A DNA stretch of 44,198 nucleotides from Betaproteobacteria bacterium (GCA_003820645.1 RPOR01000012.1:1-44198), one strand, 5' to 3'. Counted from the first letter of the stretch, positions 1 through 8,699 are shown. Made by a program: numbers and translations. Notes: generated by a model not told the origin, from the letters alone.

Positions 1-603
1 CAGTTGTTTGCCGAGATGACCGCGGCAGCCTTCGGCGAAAAAGGTGTATTTCGCGTGCAGTTCCATGCCGGCCTGGTGCGCTGCGGTGGGCTTGCCGTCG
101 CGGCCGATGCCCATGTCGCCGGTGGCCACGCCCGTGACGCGGCCAGCGCCGTCGAACAGCACTTCGGCGGCGGCGAAGCCGGGGAAGATTTCCACGCCCA
201 GCGCTTCCGCCTGCTGGCCCATCCAGCGCGTGACATTGCCGAGGCTGATGACATAGTTGCCGTGATTCTGGAAACATTGCGGCAGCAGCGCCGAGGGAAT
301 CCGGAACGAACCGGTCGCGCTGAGAATCATGAAGCGGTCTTCGCTGACCGGCGCATTCAGCGGCGCGTCCTTTTCCTTCCAGTCCGGGATCAGCTCATTC
401 AACGCGATCGGGTCCATCACCGCGCCGGAGAGGATGTGCGCGCCGACTTCCGAGCCTTTTTCGAGCACACAGACGCTGACGTCGCGGCCCTGTGCGGCAG
501 CCAGCTGTTTCAGGCGGATCGCCGCGCCGAGTCCGGCGGGACCGGCACCGACGATGACGACGTCGTACTCCATGGCTTCGCGTTCGGCCATTGTTCGCTC
601 CAT
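1..603 (-). CDS. Electron transfer flavoprotein:ubiquinone oxidoreductase, N-terminal part (window edge)
   Basis: The first 201 codons are visible and the gene runs off the left edge. The protein opens with a dinucleotide-binding motif ([14 protein letters not shown], residues 15-28; GxGxxG at 19-24), then the ETF-QO-typical stretches [29 protein letters not shown] and [14 protein letters not shown]. This family passes electrons from reduced ETF (fatty-acid and amino-acid oxidation) to the quinone pool through FAD and a C-terminal 4Fe-4S cluster, which is not in view. I chose the ATG at 603. ATGs at 591 and 573 are in frame, and no start has a convincing ribosome site. It is co-directional with hpnE, 42 bp downstream of that gene's stop, so the two may be cotranscribed. 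Confidence 0.9.
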   Translation of the reverse strand, partial: MERTMAEREAMEYDVVIVGAGPAGLGAAIRLKQLAAAQGRDVSVCVLEKGSEVGAHILSGAVMDPIALNELIPDWKEKDAPLNAPVSEDRFMILSATGSFRIPSALLPQCFQNHGNYVISLGNVTRWMGQQAEALGVEIFPGFAAAEVLFDGAGRVTGVATGDMGIGRDGKPTAAHQAGMELHAKYTFFAEGCRGHLGKQL

Positions 604-645
604 GCGGATGATTTGACGGCGATTATACGCCGGCGATACTGCCGG

Positions 646-1929
646 TTACCTGACCAGGGCCGCGCACGCGATGCCGCTGCGCACCGCGGCCTCGAGGGTC
701 GCCGGGTAATCGCCGGCGGTGTAGTCGCCGGCGAGGCACAAACCGGCGCACGCCGTGCGCGGCGCCGGCCGCGCGAGACCCGGCGTACAACTGAAGGTCG
801 CGCGCTTCTCGGCGATCACGCGATGCCACGCGAGTCGTGGCAGTAATCCGAAGGCTTTGGCAATGTCGGCGACCACGCGCGCCGCGAGTGCATCCTGCGC
901 TTCGCCGACATGTTCTGCGGACGCGCTGATCACCGCGCCGACCAGGCCGCGCTGGCCGCCGATCGCCTCGCGGTCGAACAGCCACTGCGCGGGGCTGTCG
1001 GCAAGGCCGATCATCGGCGCCGGCAGACGCACGTTGCCATCGAACTGCAGCCATACCGAATGAATGGGCTCGTGGTCCAGCGTCGCGATCTGCTGTGTGG
1101 CCGGTTGCAGTTCGGGGATTGCGGCGAGCAGGGCGGCGGCGCGGTGTGGTGCGACCGCGCAGATGACATGGTCGAAGCGTCGCGCGGTGCCGTGCAGGTA
1201 AACACCGAATGCACCATCGTCACGCGTCACCCGTTCCACGGCAGCGCCGAGTTCGACGTGGCCGCCACGGCTGCGCACGTAGCCGGCTGCAGGCTCGGGA
1301 AACAGTGCCGTGAGGTCGACGCGGGCGAGCAGCAGGTCGCTGGCGGCGCGGCCGGCACCGAGGCTGTCGCGCAGCACGTTGAGGAATACCTGTGCCGAGG
1401 CGCGCTCGATCGGTGTGTTGAGCGCGGCGATGCATAGCGGCGCCCATAAATATTCAATTAAATTAATCGCTTGCTGTTGATCCGCGAGCAGGGCGGCGAC
1501 CGTGCAGTCCTGCGCCAGCCGGTAATCGCACGCCTTCATCGTTTGCATGAAGCGAGCGGCGGCGCGTTTGTCGGCGCCGGTCAGGCCCTTCGCGGTGAGC
1601 AGCGCCCAGGCCACATGCAGCGGCGCGGGCAGTTTCGGCGCGCGCAAATGGAAGCGGCCGTGGATCTGCAGGTCCAGCGGCAGGCGCAAAAAAGCATCAC
1701 GCTGCGGCGCGACCTTGTCGATCAGGCGCAGCGTTTGGGCATACGCGCCGATGAGGATGTGCAGGCCGTTGTCGAGCGCGGTGTCATGTACCGTGACGCG
1801 CCGCGCGCGGCCGCCGAGCACCGGCGCCGCTTCGAACACGGTCACCGGAATGCCGCGGTCGGCGAGTTCCACCGCCGCGGCCATGCCGGCGTAGCCGCCG
1901 CCGATGATGGCGACTGAGGGTGAGGCCAT
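646..1929 (-). CDS. hpnE: Squalene-associated FAD-dependent desaturase HpnE
   Basis: A 427-residue flavoprotein of the amine oxidase/phytoene desaturase family. The N terminus has an FAD-binding GGGYAG motif (residues 10-15), an acidic strand end (VTVFEA) and GGRARR; NTPIERAS and the C-terminal LAGDYTAGDYPATLEAAVRSG match HpnE proteins. HpnE reduces hydroxysqualene to squalene in hopanoid synthesis. An in-frame ATG 14 codons upstream exists (1971), but family alignment and an AGGG-type ribosome site favour 1929. Its partners hpnC and hpnD lie about 16 kb away on the same strand, whereas these genes are usually adjacent. Codons around 1446-1467 are strikingly AT-rich for this gene. Confidence 0.92.
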   Translation of the reverse strand: MASPSVAIIGGGYAGMAAAVELADRGIPVTVFEAAPVLGGRARRVTVHDTALDNGLHILIGAYAQTLRLIDKVAPQRDAFLRLPLDLQIHGRFHLRAPKLPAPLHVAWALLTAKGLTGADKRAAARFMQTMKACDYRLAQDCTVAALLADQQQAINLIEYLWAPLCIAALNTPIERASAQVFLNVLRDSLGAGRAASDLLLARVDLTALFPEPAAGYVRSRGGHVELGAAVERVTRDDGAFGVYLHGTARRFDHVICAVAPHRAAALLAAIPELQPATQQIATLDHEPIHSVWLQFDGNVRLPAPMIGLADSPAQWLFDREAIGGQRGLVGAVISASAEHVGEAQDALAARVVADIAKAFGLLPRLAWHRVIAEKRATFSCTPGLARPAPRTACAGLCLAGDYTAGDYPATLEAAVRSGIACAALVR

Positions 1930-1955
1930 TACCCTGCGACCAAAGCAAACGTATT

Positions 1956-2060
1956 CGTCACTCCGGCGCAAGCCGGAGTCCAGCGAGTCTCTTCAAATCC
2001 GCGGTGGATCCCGGCTTGCCCCCCCAAGGGGACTTCCTTCGGGGCGCGCCGGAATGACAT
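1956..2060. repeat. REP-like palindromic element, copy 1 (CGTCACTCCGG type)
   Basis: The left arm CGTCACTCCGGCGCAAGCCG (1956-1975, continuing to about 1983) and the right arm GCGCCGGAATGACA (about 2046-2059) form an imperfect palindrome. The right half is interrupted by a GC-rich segment that can fold by itself (CCCCAAGGGG and TTCGGGG). The same outer motif recurs at 5154-5262. The element occupies the gap upstream of hpnE and downstream of the tautomerase gene. Intergenic palindromes of this kind are common in betaproteobacteria; copy number elsewhere cannot be seen here. Confidence 0.7.
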
Positions 2061-2087
2061 CAGCGAGAGATTGCGGTGCATCGTGCA

Positions 2088-3200
2088 TCAGGCCGCGCGC
2101 TTCGCCGCCGCAGCTTTGCCTGCCCAGATTTTCGACGGCACCATCACCATGCCCTCGAAAATGCGCCGCGCGGTGCGTACCAGCGCGGCACGGCGCAGGA
2201 TTTCTTTGCCATTGCTGAAATCGGCGTCGAGGTCGATCAGGATCATCCCCGACGGATGTTCGATCTTGACCATGCCCTGCGGCGCCGGCTTCAGCGGCGC
2301 GATCTGCGCCGCCAGCGTGCCGGGGATCGCGCAGGCGGCGCTGATGCACACCGTGCCGGTGACCGGGTGCGTCTTGTGGCAGGTCTCGGGCACGAAATAA
2401 CGCGAGCTGATGGTGCCGCCCTGGCGCGGCTTGGCGAGCAGCGCGATCTTGGGCACCACGTTTTTCGACACATCGCCCATGCCCATCAGTACACCGGCCT
2501 TGCGGCGAATGCCTTCCATGCGTTCCATTAATTTACGGTCGCTGTCGAGTTCGACCGCGGTCTCGTAACCGGTCTTGCCCATGTCGGTGGCGCGCATCAT
2601 CACCAGCGGCATCGCGATGTCGATGCAGCTCACTTCCACGCCGTCGATCACGTCCAGCGGCTTGCCGGTCGGCAGCATTTTGCCGGTGACGGCGCCGATG
2701 GCGTCGCTGAAATTGATGCCCACCGGCGCCGCGGTGCCGGGCACGCCGTCGATGGACGCGTCGCCTTCGTACTGCACCTGGCGGCCGGGGGTTTGCACGA
2801 TGGCCTCGACCAGCGATTCGGTGTTGACGCTGTAGATGCGCACCCTGGTTTCGCCGTCCTGCGCCGGCACCAGCCCGGCGTCGATCGCGAAGGGCCCGAC
2901 GGCGACCAGCATGTTGCCGCAAGTGGGTTTGGTGTCGACGAACTTCTCGTGGATCTGCACCTGCGCGAAAAAGTAATCGACGTCGGCATCGGGGCGTTTC
3001 GATTTGCTGATCATCGCCACCTTGCTGGTCACCGAATGCGAGCCGCCGATGCCGTCGATCTGGATTTCGTGGGGCGAGCCCATGATGGCGAGCAGCACTT
3101 CATCGCGGGTGGCGGGGTCGCCGGGCAGGTCGTCGAGGAGCAGGAAGGGCCCGCGGGAGGTGCCGCCGCGCATGATGACGCAGGGGATTTTGGTTTGCAT
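2088..3200 (-). CDS. PrpF/GalD-family 4-oxalomesaconate tautomerase-like protein
   Basis: 370 residues with the PrpF-family signature throughout: MRGGTSRG (10-17), MGSPHEIQIDGIGG (40-53), CGN (94-96), SIDGVPGTAAPV, EVSCIDIAMPLVMM and EHPSGMI. The DAP-epimerase-like fold isomerises the double bond of unsaturated tricarboxylates. The closest sequence I recall is GalD, 4-oxalomesaconate tautomerase of gallate/protocatechuate 4,5-cleavage, but PrpF aconitate isomerases share these motifs, so the substrate is uncertain. The start is fixed by a GGAG ribosome site about 9 bases upstream. None of the other gallate or methylcitrate genes are next to it. The TctC receptor and lyase of the 6-9 kb cluster are on the same strand and could share its substrate class (inference). 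Confidence 0.85.
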   Translation of the reverse strand: MQTKIPCVIMRGGTSRGPFLLLDDLPGDPATRDEVLLAIMGSPHEIQIDGIGGSHSVTSKVAMISKSKRPDADVDYFFAQVQIHEKFVDTKPTCGNMLVAVGPFAIDAGLVPAQDGETRVRIYSVNTESLVEAIVQTPGRQVQYEGDASIDGVPGTAAPVGINFSDAIGAVTGKMLPTGKPLDVIDGVEVSCIDIAMPLVMMRATDMGKTGYETAVELDSDRKLMERMEGIRRKAGVLMGMGDVSKNVVPKIALLAKPRQGGTISSRYFVPETCHKTHPVTGTVCISAACAIPGTLAAQIAPLKPAPQGMVKIEHPSGMILIDLDADFSNGKEILRRAALVRTARRIFEGMVMVPSKIWAGKAAAAKRAA

Positions 3201-3316
3201 GTCTGGACTCCGTGCCGCCTGCTGCGGCGGTGCTGGCGAAATATGGCGTGATTATAGGGCGGGAGGGGGAGGGGTGTTAATGCAGTTCCAGCATGCGTAA
3301 TGCGTGTCCGCAGGTC

Positions 3317-3442
3317 GTAGGACGGATGAGCCGCGCAGCGGCGTAATCCGCCGGTCCGCTGCTATTTGTGCGCGACGCCGTCGCACGACATGTAAATGGG
3401 TTTCCCGTTCGGCGCAATGCGCTTCGCTTAATGCGCCGAACG
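3317..3442. repeat. Mosaic intergenic palindromes (GTAGGACGGATGAG...AATCCGCC and CGTTCGGCGCA hairpin)
   Basis: Two foldable modules lie in the 251-bp gap downstream of the DUF3617 gene. At 3320-3352 an imperfect hairpin pairs GGACGGAT with ATCCGCC around CCGC/GCGG. At 3406-3416 and 3432-3442 the 11-bp arms CGTTCGGCGCA and TGCGCCGAACG match perfectly around a 15-nt spacer. The second hairpin begins 10 bp past the DUF3617 stop and may end or stabilise its mRNA, but no T-run follows. Similar mosaic repeats are scattered in many proteobacterial genomes. Confidence 0.6.
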
Positions 3443-3451
3443 AGTCGTTTC

Positions 3452-4009
3452 TTAACCCTTGACCGGCTTCAGATTCCCGCAGTCGTTCGACAGCCACTTG
3501 CCCTGTGCTTCCATGGTCATCTGTTCCGGCTTGCCTTTGGCATGGCTCGTCATTTTCATTTTCATTGTGTAGGCCTCGGGGCTCAGCAGCGTGACTTCGC
3601 CTTCGCCGGACGACGGCGGTTTGCTGCAGATGAATTTGAACCTGGTGGTGTTGCCGCTGCGCTGCAGGATGTCCTGCTTGCAGTCGCCCTGTTGCGCCGG
3701 GGCTTCGTTGCGCGCGGCCATTTCCTTGCTGATGCAGATGCGGCTGGCCATGCCGCCGCCGGCCTGGGGTGCCATGCCCACGCCCTGCTGCGCCATCATT
3801 TTTTCCATCTGCTTGCGCTGTTCGGGAGGCATCGCGGCGAGCTGTTTCTGCATCTGTTCCTGTGCGGCGGCCATCTTGGCGCCCTGATCGCCGCCCATCT
3901 TGTTGGTGATTTCCCACAGGCCGGGTTTCATGGTCTGCGCAGCGGCGGGGGCGGCGGGCAGGCCGAGGCAGGCGAGGGCGAGAATGCGGAGGGTGAGGGA
4001 TAAGCGCAT
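3452..4009 (-). CDS. DUF3617-family exported protein
   Basis: 185 residues with an N-terminal signal peptide (hydrophobic LTLRILALACLGL, likely cleavage near AAAQT, residue 24-25). The body begins MKPGLWEIT, the hallmark of DUF3617 periplasmic proteins of unknown function. A Met/Gln-rich segment (about 45-80, KMAAAQEQMQKQLAAM and EQRKQMEKMM) looks helical. Four or more Cys in the mature part (RICISKE, GDCKQD, FICSKP, NDCGNL) could form disulfides. An upstream ATG at 4234 opens the frame, but the signal peptide and a GGAG ribosome site place the start at 4009. It is divergent from the NHL gene. No function can be assigned. Confidence 0.85.
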   Translation of the reverse strand: MRLSLTLRILALACLGLPAAPAAAQTMKPGLWEITNKMGGDQGAKMAAAQEQMQKQLAAMPPEQRKQMEKMMAQQGVGMAPQAGGGMASRICISKEMAARNEAPAQQGDCKQDILQRSGNTTRFKFICSKPPSSGEGEVTLLSPEAYTMKMKMTSHAKGKPEQMTMEAQGKWLSNDCGNLKPVKG

Positions 4010-4214
4010 GGCAGCTCCAGTCGACGGGTTATGCGGATGTCGGGGCATTCTAGCGCCGAACGCCGTCAAGGGTGGTTCACGGCGGACCACATATTGAGCG
4101 GCGGGTGCAGGATCACCGCCGCTGCGGATTCCACGGTATTCTCCCGCCACCAGCAACCGGCCACGCAACCGGTCGCGGCAAGGCGACAACAACAACGCAT
4201 CCAAGGAGTGAACC

Positions 4215-5111
4215 ATGGCGCAGGCCGCCACCATCCCCGTGCAGCAGAACGTCCCCGAACTGAATTACCGCGTCGTGCCCGATATTTTCCAGCTGCCCGA
4301 GGGCATGAACTTCGGGCCGTGCTCGGCCGTCGCGGTGCGCGCCAACGGCAACATCCTGGTATTCACCCGCAGCGAGCAGGCGCTGATGGAGTTCAACCCG
4401 CAGGGCATGTACCTGCGCTCGCTCGGGCGCGGCATGTTCGACAATCCGCATGGCCTGCGGCTCGATGCGCAGGGCAACATCTGGCTCACCGACACCGTTG
4501 CGCACATCGTGGTGAAAATGAATGCCGAGGGCCGCATCCTGATGGTGCTGGGCGTCAAGGGCCGCGCCACCGACTGGCACCAGGCCGGGCACCTGCGCTG
4601 TTTCAACGAGCCCAACGACATCGCGTTCGGTCCCAAGGGCGAGTTCTACGTCACCCAGGGCCACGGCAAGGGCGAGTCGCGGGTGATCAAGTTCGACGGC
4701 GACGGAAATTTTTTGACCACCTGGGGCGGCGAAGGCAAGGCAGCCGGCCAGTTCAACCAGCCGCATGCGGTGCTGGTGGACCCGAAAGGACAGGTCATCA
4801 TCGCCGACCGTTCCAACCAGCGGCTGCAGGTGTTCGATGGCGACGGAAAATTTTTACGCGAGAAAGCGCATCCGGGCACACCCTGCGGGCTGTGCCTGAT
4901 GAGCGACCAGAAACACATCATGATGGCGCACGGCCACACCGGACGGATCATGAAACTCGACATGGAGCTCAACTTATTGGCGGCGACCGGCGGCCAGGGC
5001 AAGGGCCCCAACCAGTACGGCGAAGCGCATTACCTCGCGCTCGACGCGCAGGACAATATCTACGTCGCGGATTCCCTGAACTGGAACGTGCAGAAGCTGG
5101 TGCGCGCCTGA
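4215..5111 (+). CDS. NHL-repeat six-bladed beta-propeller protein
   Basis: 298 residues carrying repeated NHL units, each ending in a pattern such as NPHGLRLDAQGNIWLTD, QPHAVLVDPKGQVIIADRSN and EAHYLALDAQDNIYVADSLN. About five or six blades can be counted. The layout resembles the NHL domain of peptidyl-alpha-hydroxyglycine alpha-amidating lyase, but I cannot claim that activity. There is no signal peptide, so it is probably cytoplasmic. AAGGAG lies 7 bases before the ATG, making the start secure. It stands alone on the plus strand between minus-strand genes and is followed by the second REP-like element. Confidence 0.85.
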   Translation: MAQAATIPVQQNVPELNYRVVPDIFQLPEGMNFGPCSAVAVRANGNILVFTRSEQALMEFNPQGMYLRSLGRGMFDNPHGLRLDAQGNIWLTDTVAHIVVKMNAEGRILMVLGVKGRATDWHQAGHLRCFNEPNDIAFGPKGEFYVTQGHGKGESRVIKFDGDGNFLTTWGGEGKAAGQFNQPHAVLVDPKGQVIIADRSNQRLQVFDGDGKFLREKAHPGTPCGLCLMSDQKHIMMAHGHTGRIMKLDMELNLLAATGGQGKGPNQYGEAHYLALDAQDNIYVADSLNWNVQKLVRA

Positions 5112-5153
5112 CGGGGGCGCTCACGTGCGGCGAGCGCAGCGGTCAAACACGCT

Positions 5154-5262
5154 CGTCATTCCGGCCAAGCGAAGCGCGAGCCGGAATCCAGGCTGCGGCG
5201 GATAGGCGCCGCGGATAAGTCTTGCCGCGGCTGCTTGGATTCCGGCTTTCGCCCGAATGACA
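5154..5262. repeat. REP-like palindromic element, copy 2 (CGTCATTCCGG type)
   Basis: The outer arms CGTCATTCCGG (5154-5164) and CGAATGACA (about 5254-5262) and the inner arms CCGGAATCCAGG (5181-5192) and TTGGATTCCGG (5235-5245) make a long imperfect palindrome. It resembles copy 1 at 1956-2060. It lies between the convergent NHL and SGNH genes, where it could act as a bidirectional transcription end, although there is no T-tract. Confidence 0.7.
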
Positions 5263-5306
5263 TTAATAAGTTATTGATTTTATTTATATTTTTGTAGATT
5301 CGGCGA

Positions 5307-6110
5307 TCAGCGGCCGAAAAACTTCTTGACCGTATCGTCGGCCACCTGCTGCACGAAGGCCGCATCGTCCTTGTCGACGAGGCCGTGGAAGTCATAGGTA
5401 TTGCCCACGGGCGACTTGCCATAGAGGCTGGCGTAGACCACGCAGGCGCCCAGGTAGGTGCCGAGCATCGTCGGATGGTTGCCGTCGTAATCCTGGTGGA
5501 GCTTGATGTCGGGGCGCCGGCGGTAGGCTTCCTCGAAGGCGAGGCCGACGGGGATCACCAGCGCGCCGATTTCATTGCCGACGGATACATACAGCGCCTC
5601 GGTCCTGCGCATCATGTCGGGGCTGGCCGCCCATTTGCTCGGCTTGATGTGGGCGGGCGGCATGTAGAGCGCGGTCATCGCGCCGCGCGCGGTGATTTTT
5701 TCGTTGAACTCGATGGCTTTTTCGCGGAACGCGGCACTATTTTTTTCGCTCATCGCGTCGGTGCTATGGCTCTGCAGGATCACCATGTCGAAGGGATCCT
5801 TGACGCCGAGATTGCCCGGCGTGATCAGGTGCTCGATATTGTGGTGCGCCAGCGGCGCCGCGGCGATGGTCGCCGATTTGTAGATGAAGGGCTTCGCCCA
5901 GGCCGGGTCGGCGGCGAGCGCGATGCGCCGCGCGTGGAAGTGCAGGCTGCCGTTGTAATAGAAATAGCTGTTGCCGACGAACAGCACCCGCTTGGGTGTG
6001 TCGGGCTGCGGCGCCTTGATGGCCGGGCTGGCGGCTTGAGTCACTGCCGCGAAGAGGATTGCCAGGAAGAACAGCAATGATTTCGCAGCGGAGATTGCAC
6101 GGGGCTGCAT
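5307..6110 (-). CDS. Exported SGNH/GDSL-fold hydrolase-like protein (DUF4886-like)
   Basis: 267 residues. A signal peptide covers about residues 1-26 (LLFFLAILFAAVTQA|ASPA). RVLFVGNSYFYYNG (41-54) carries the block I Ser48 of SGNH hydrolases in its GNSY form. DGNHP near the end gives the paired D209-x-x-H212 of the family. VILQSHST sits where a block II/III element is expected. It probably acts on an ester in the periplasm; the substrate is unknown. An upstream frame opening at 6386 is out-competed by AAGGAG just before the ATG at 6110. The gene lies 52 bp downstream of the lyase stop, so it may be the last gene of the receptor-lyase operon. Confidence 0.78.
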   Translation of the reverse strand: MQPRAISAAKSLLFFLAILFAAVTQAASPAIKAPQPDTPKRVLFVGNSYFYYNGSLHFHARRIALAADPAWAKPFIYKSATIAAAPLAHHNIEHLITPGNLGVKDPFDMVILQSHSTDAMSEKNSAAFREKAIEFNEKITARGAMTALYMPPAHIKPSKWAASPDMMRRTEALYVSVGNEIGALVIPVGLAFEEAYRRRPDIKLHQDYDGNHPTMLGTYLGACVVYASLYGKSPVGNTYDFHGLVDKDDAAFVQQVADDTVKKFFGR

Positions 6111-6162
6111 GGTGTCGCTCCTTACGTTGGGGTGATTGCCGGGTGGTTGCGTGTTGCGGGGG

Positions 6163-7524
6163 CTATGCCGACCCGCGTTGCTGTAACTCGTGCGCCGCCT
6201 GCCGGGCGGTTGCGGCCATTTCCCTGGCCATGATCGAACTGCGTCCGGTGTAGCGCGCCGGGTCCAGCGCTTCCGCCAGGGCCGGGCTGCTGACTGCCGC
6301 GCGGACGTCGGCGTCGCGGAGCAGGATTTCCGCGAGTGTCTTGCCGTCGGTGGCGGCTTCTGCGATCGCGTGATGGAGCAGGTCATGCGCCGGGTTGCGG
6401 CCCAGCGTCGGCGCCAGGACCATCATCGCGTTTTCCGCCGTGATGAACGATGCCGAGCGATCGAGGTTGCGGCGCATCTGCTCCGGGACGACGACGATGC
6501 AGTCCAGCAATTCATTCATGCCGCACACGAGCTCGTAGGCCAGCGGGCAGATGCTGTCCATCAGTCCGTAGAGCATCAGGTTGTTGGCGGTATCGCCCTC
6601 GTGGGTCGGCTGCATGGCGTCCAGCGCCAGCGGGACCTGGCTGCGCAGCCGCGCGGCGATGGCGATGACCTCGACCGCGACCTTGGAGTTGACCTTGTGC
6701 GGCATGGTGCTGGAGCCGACGACTGCATCGCCGAGTTCCTCATAAACTTCGGCGTATTCATCCGCCATCAGGGAGTACAGTTCGCGGGCGATCTTCGAGC
6801 ACGTGGCGCTGAACAATGCGAGCAGCATCACGTATTCGGCGATATGGTCGGTGCCGGCGCGCGTCGGTATCGCCATTGGCATGAGGCCCAGGCGCTGCGA
6901 CAGGCGGCGGTTGATTTCGGGGCCCGCTTCGCCGAAGGCATGCATCGCGCCGAGAGCGCCGCCCCACAGCGAGAGAAATACCCGTGGTTCGGCGTCGACC
7001 AGGCGGTCGCGATGGCGCAGCAGTTCGTCGATCCAGCCCGCCACCTTGAAGCCGAAAGTGATCGGCAGTGCGTGGCGGTAGTTGGTGCGGCCCACCGTGA
7101 GCGTGTCGGCGCTGGATTCGGCGAGGTCGGCGAGTATTTCCAGCGTGTCGCCCAATCTGCACATGAAGGCATCGTGGGCGCGGCGCATCAGCAGCGTGCG
7201 GCCGGTCTGCAGCACGTTTTGCGTGGTGGCACCCCAGTGCACGTAACCGCCCGCATCACCCGCGCAGGCGGAGCCGAGGGTGCGCGCCAGCGAAAGGATC
7301 GGAGCGCGGGTGCGTTCGATGTCTGCAGCCAGCGCCGGTTCGTCCAGTGCCTCGAGACTGGCCTTGCTGCGGATTTCATCGGCAGCCGCCTGCGGAATCA
7401 CGCCGAGCTCGGCCTGCACTTCGGCCAGCGTGGCCTCGACATCCAGCCATGCCTGCCACAGGCTGCGGCGGGAGAACAGCGCGCGGATTTCAGCGAGTTC
7501 GGGGCGGGCGGCGCGCGCGTTCAT
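6163..7524 (-). CDS. Fumarase/aspartase-superfamily lyase (CMLE/adenylosuccinate lyase-like)
   Basis: 453 residues. The signature loop GSSTMPHKVN (270-279) supplies the catalytic Ser; HWGATTQN (97-104) and GRTNYRHALP (145-154) match the other two conserved regions. The canonical HWGATSQD and RTHxQ are altered, and the His of RTH is Asn here, as happens in 3-carboxymuconate cycloisomerase-type members rather than PurB. I infer an elimination or cycloisomerisation on a carboxylate. The start is uncertain: ATG 7524 gives the usual N terminus (about 16 residues before RALFS), while ATG 7599 is also in frame and neither has a good ribosome site. It follows the TctC-type receptor gene by about 100 bp (25 bp if 7599 is used), so the two probably form an operon. 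Confidence 0.85.
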   Translation of the reverse strand: MNARAARPELAEIRALFSRRSLWQAWLDVEATLAEVQAELGVIPQAAADEIRSKASLEALDEPALAADIERTRAPILSLARTLGSACAGDAGGYVHWGATTQNVLQTGRTLLMRRAHDAFMCRLGDTLEILADLAESSADTLTVGRTNYRHALPITFGFKVAGWIDELLRHRDRLVDAEPRVFLSLWGGALGAMHAFGEAGPEINRRLSQRLGLMPMAIPTRAGTDHIAEYVMLLALFSATCSKIARELYSLMADEYAEVYEELGDAVVGSSTMPHKVNSKVAVEVIAIAARLRSQVPLALDAMQPTHEGDTANNLMLYGLMDSICPLAYELVCGMNELLDCIVVVPEQMRRNLDRSASFITAENAMMVLAPTLGRNPAHDLLHHAIAEAATDGKTLAEILLRDADVRAAVSSPALAEALDPARYTGRSSIMAREMAATARQAAHELQQRGSA

Positions 7525-7624
7525 TGCGGGGCGGAGACGAAGGGGGAATGCGGATTGCGCGACCGCGCGTGGTGTGTATGCGGACGGTGCGTCATCCACA
7601 CCGCCCGCGGAGAGTCGCAGCGCC

Positions 7625-8602
7625 TTATTTGGGCATCGCGCGTTTGACGACCTCCGCCCACTTCGCGGATTCGCTGCGGATCAGCGCGGCGAACTGCTCG
7701 GGCGTGCTGGCGACCGGTTCCGCGCCGAGCGCCGCATACCGTTCGATCACCGTCGGCGATTTCACCGCCGTTTGCATTTCCGTGTTGAGCTTGGCGAGTA
7801 TCGGTTTCGGGATGCCCGCCGGGGCGAGGATGCCGCCCCAGGTGGTGACCTCGAAATCCGCGATGGATTCGGCGACGGTCGGGATGGCGGGGAAGGCCTT
7901 GGCCCGTTTGCGGCTGGTCACGGCGAGGCCGCGGAGCTTGCCGGAGCGCACGTGCGGTGAAACGCCGTTGATCGGATCGAACATCAGTTGCACCTGTCCG
8001 GACATCACGTCGATGGCGGCCTGGCCACCGCCCTTGTACGGCACGTGCAGGATGCTGGTGCCGCTTTTCATCTTGAAGTATTCGCCGGCGAGATGGCCGA
8101 TGGTGCCGGTACCGGCGGAGCCGTTGCTCAACTCGCCGGGTCTGGATTTTGCCAGCGCGATCAGGTCCTTCACGGTTTTCACCGGCAGGGTCGGCGAGAC
8201 GGCGAGCATCAACGGCGCGTCCACCGCCTGCGAGATCGGCTGGAAATCCTTCTCGACGTCGTAGGGCAGATTCGGTGTCACGCTGCGGTTGATGGCGAGC
8301 GGACCGGGTCCGGCGTAGCCGATGGTGTAGCCGTCGGCGGCAGCCTTGGCCAGCAATTGCATGCCGATGGCACCGCCCGCGCCCGGCCGATTGTCTGCCA
8401 TGACTTGCTGCCCCATCTGTTTGGTGAGTTCGTTGGCATAGATGCGCGCCGAGGTGTCGGTGGCGCTGCCGGATGCGAAAGGCACGAACAAACGGATCGG
8501 CCGTGCCGGGTAATCGGCCGCCAGTGTCGTTCCGGTCAACGTGGCGCAGCAGGCGATAGCCGCGATGGCGAGACAGCGGTGGAAAATGGCTGGGCGTGTC
8601 AT
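7625..8602 (-). CDS. Tripartite tricarboxylate transporter (TctC/Bug) family solute-binding protein
   Basis: 325 residues with a signal peptide (about 1-28, AIAAIACCATLTGTTLA). The mature start YPARPIRLFVPFASGSATD is typical of Bug receptors, as are NRPGAGGAIGMQLLAKAAADGYTI, LPYDVEKDFQPIS and HVPYKGGGQAAIDVMSGQVQ. Bug proteins bind carboxylates in the periplasm. They work either with TctAB membrane subunits or as orphan receptors; no tctA or tctB is in this window. A GAGGAGA ribosome site precedes the ATG. The gene is divergent from a LysR regulator across an AT-rich gap with an inverted repeat, the usual set-up for control by that regulator. Confidence 0.93.
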   Translation of the reverse strand: MTRPAIFHRCLAIAAIACCATLTGTTLAADYPARPIRLFVPFASGSATDTSARIYANELTKQMGQQVMADNRPGAGGAIGMQLLAKAAADGYTIGYAGPGPLAINRSVTPNLPYDVEKDFQPISQAVDAPLMLAVSPTLPVKTVKDLIALAKSRPGELSNGSAGTGTIGHLAGEYFKMKSGTSILHVPYKGGGQAAIDVMSGQVQLMFDPINGVSPHVRSGKLRGLAVTSRKRAKAFPAIPTVAESIADFEVTTWGGILAPAGIPKPILAKLNTEMQTAVKSPTVIERYAALGAEPVASTPEQFAALIRSESAKWAEVVKRAMPK

Positions 8603-8699
8603 GTCTGGTTTCTCCTCGGTCTGTAGCGGGTCAGGCGGGCTTTTGGTCGCCTTGTGCCAATGTAGTCGAGGCTCAGTCTACTCAAGCCGATTTTTACAG

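Noticed and set aside
4-846. 280-codon plus-strand frame at the left edge
   Set aside because: The minus strand there encodes ETF:ubiquinone oxidoreductase and HpnE with full family motifs; the plus frame crosses both.
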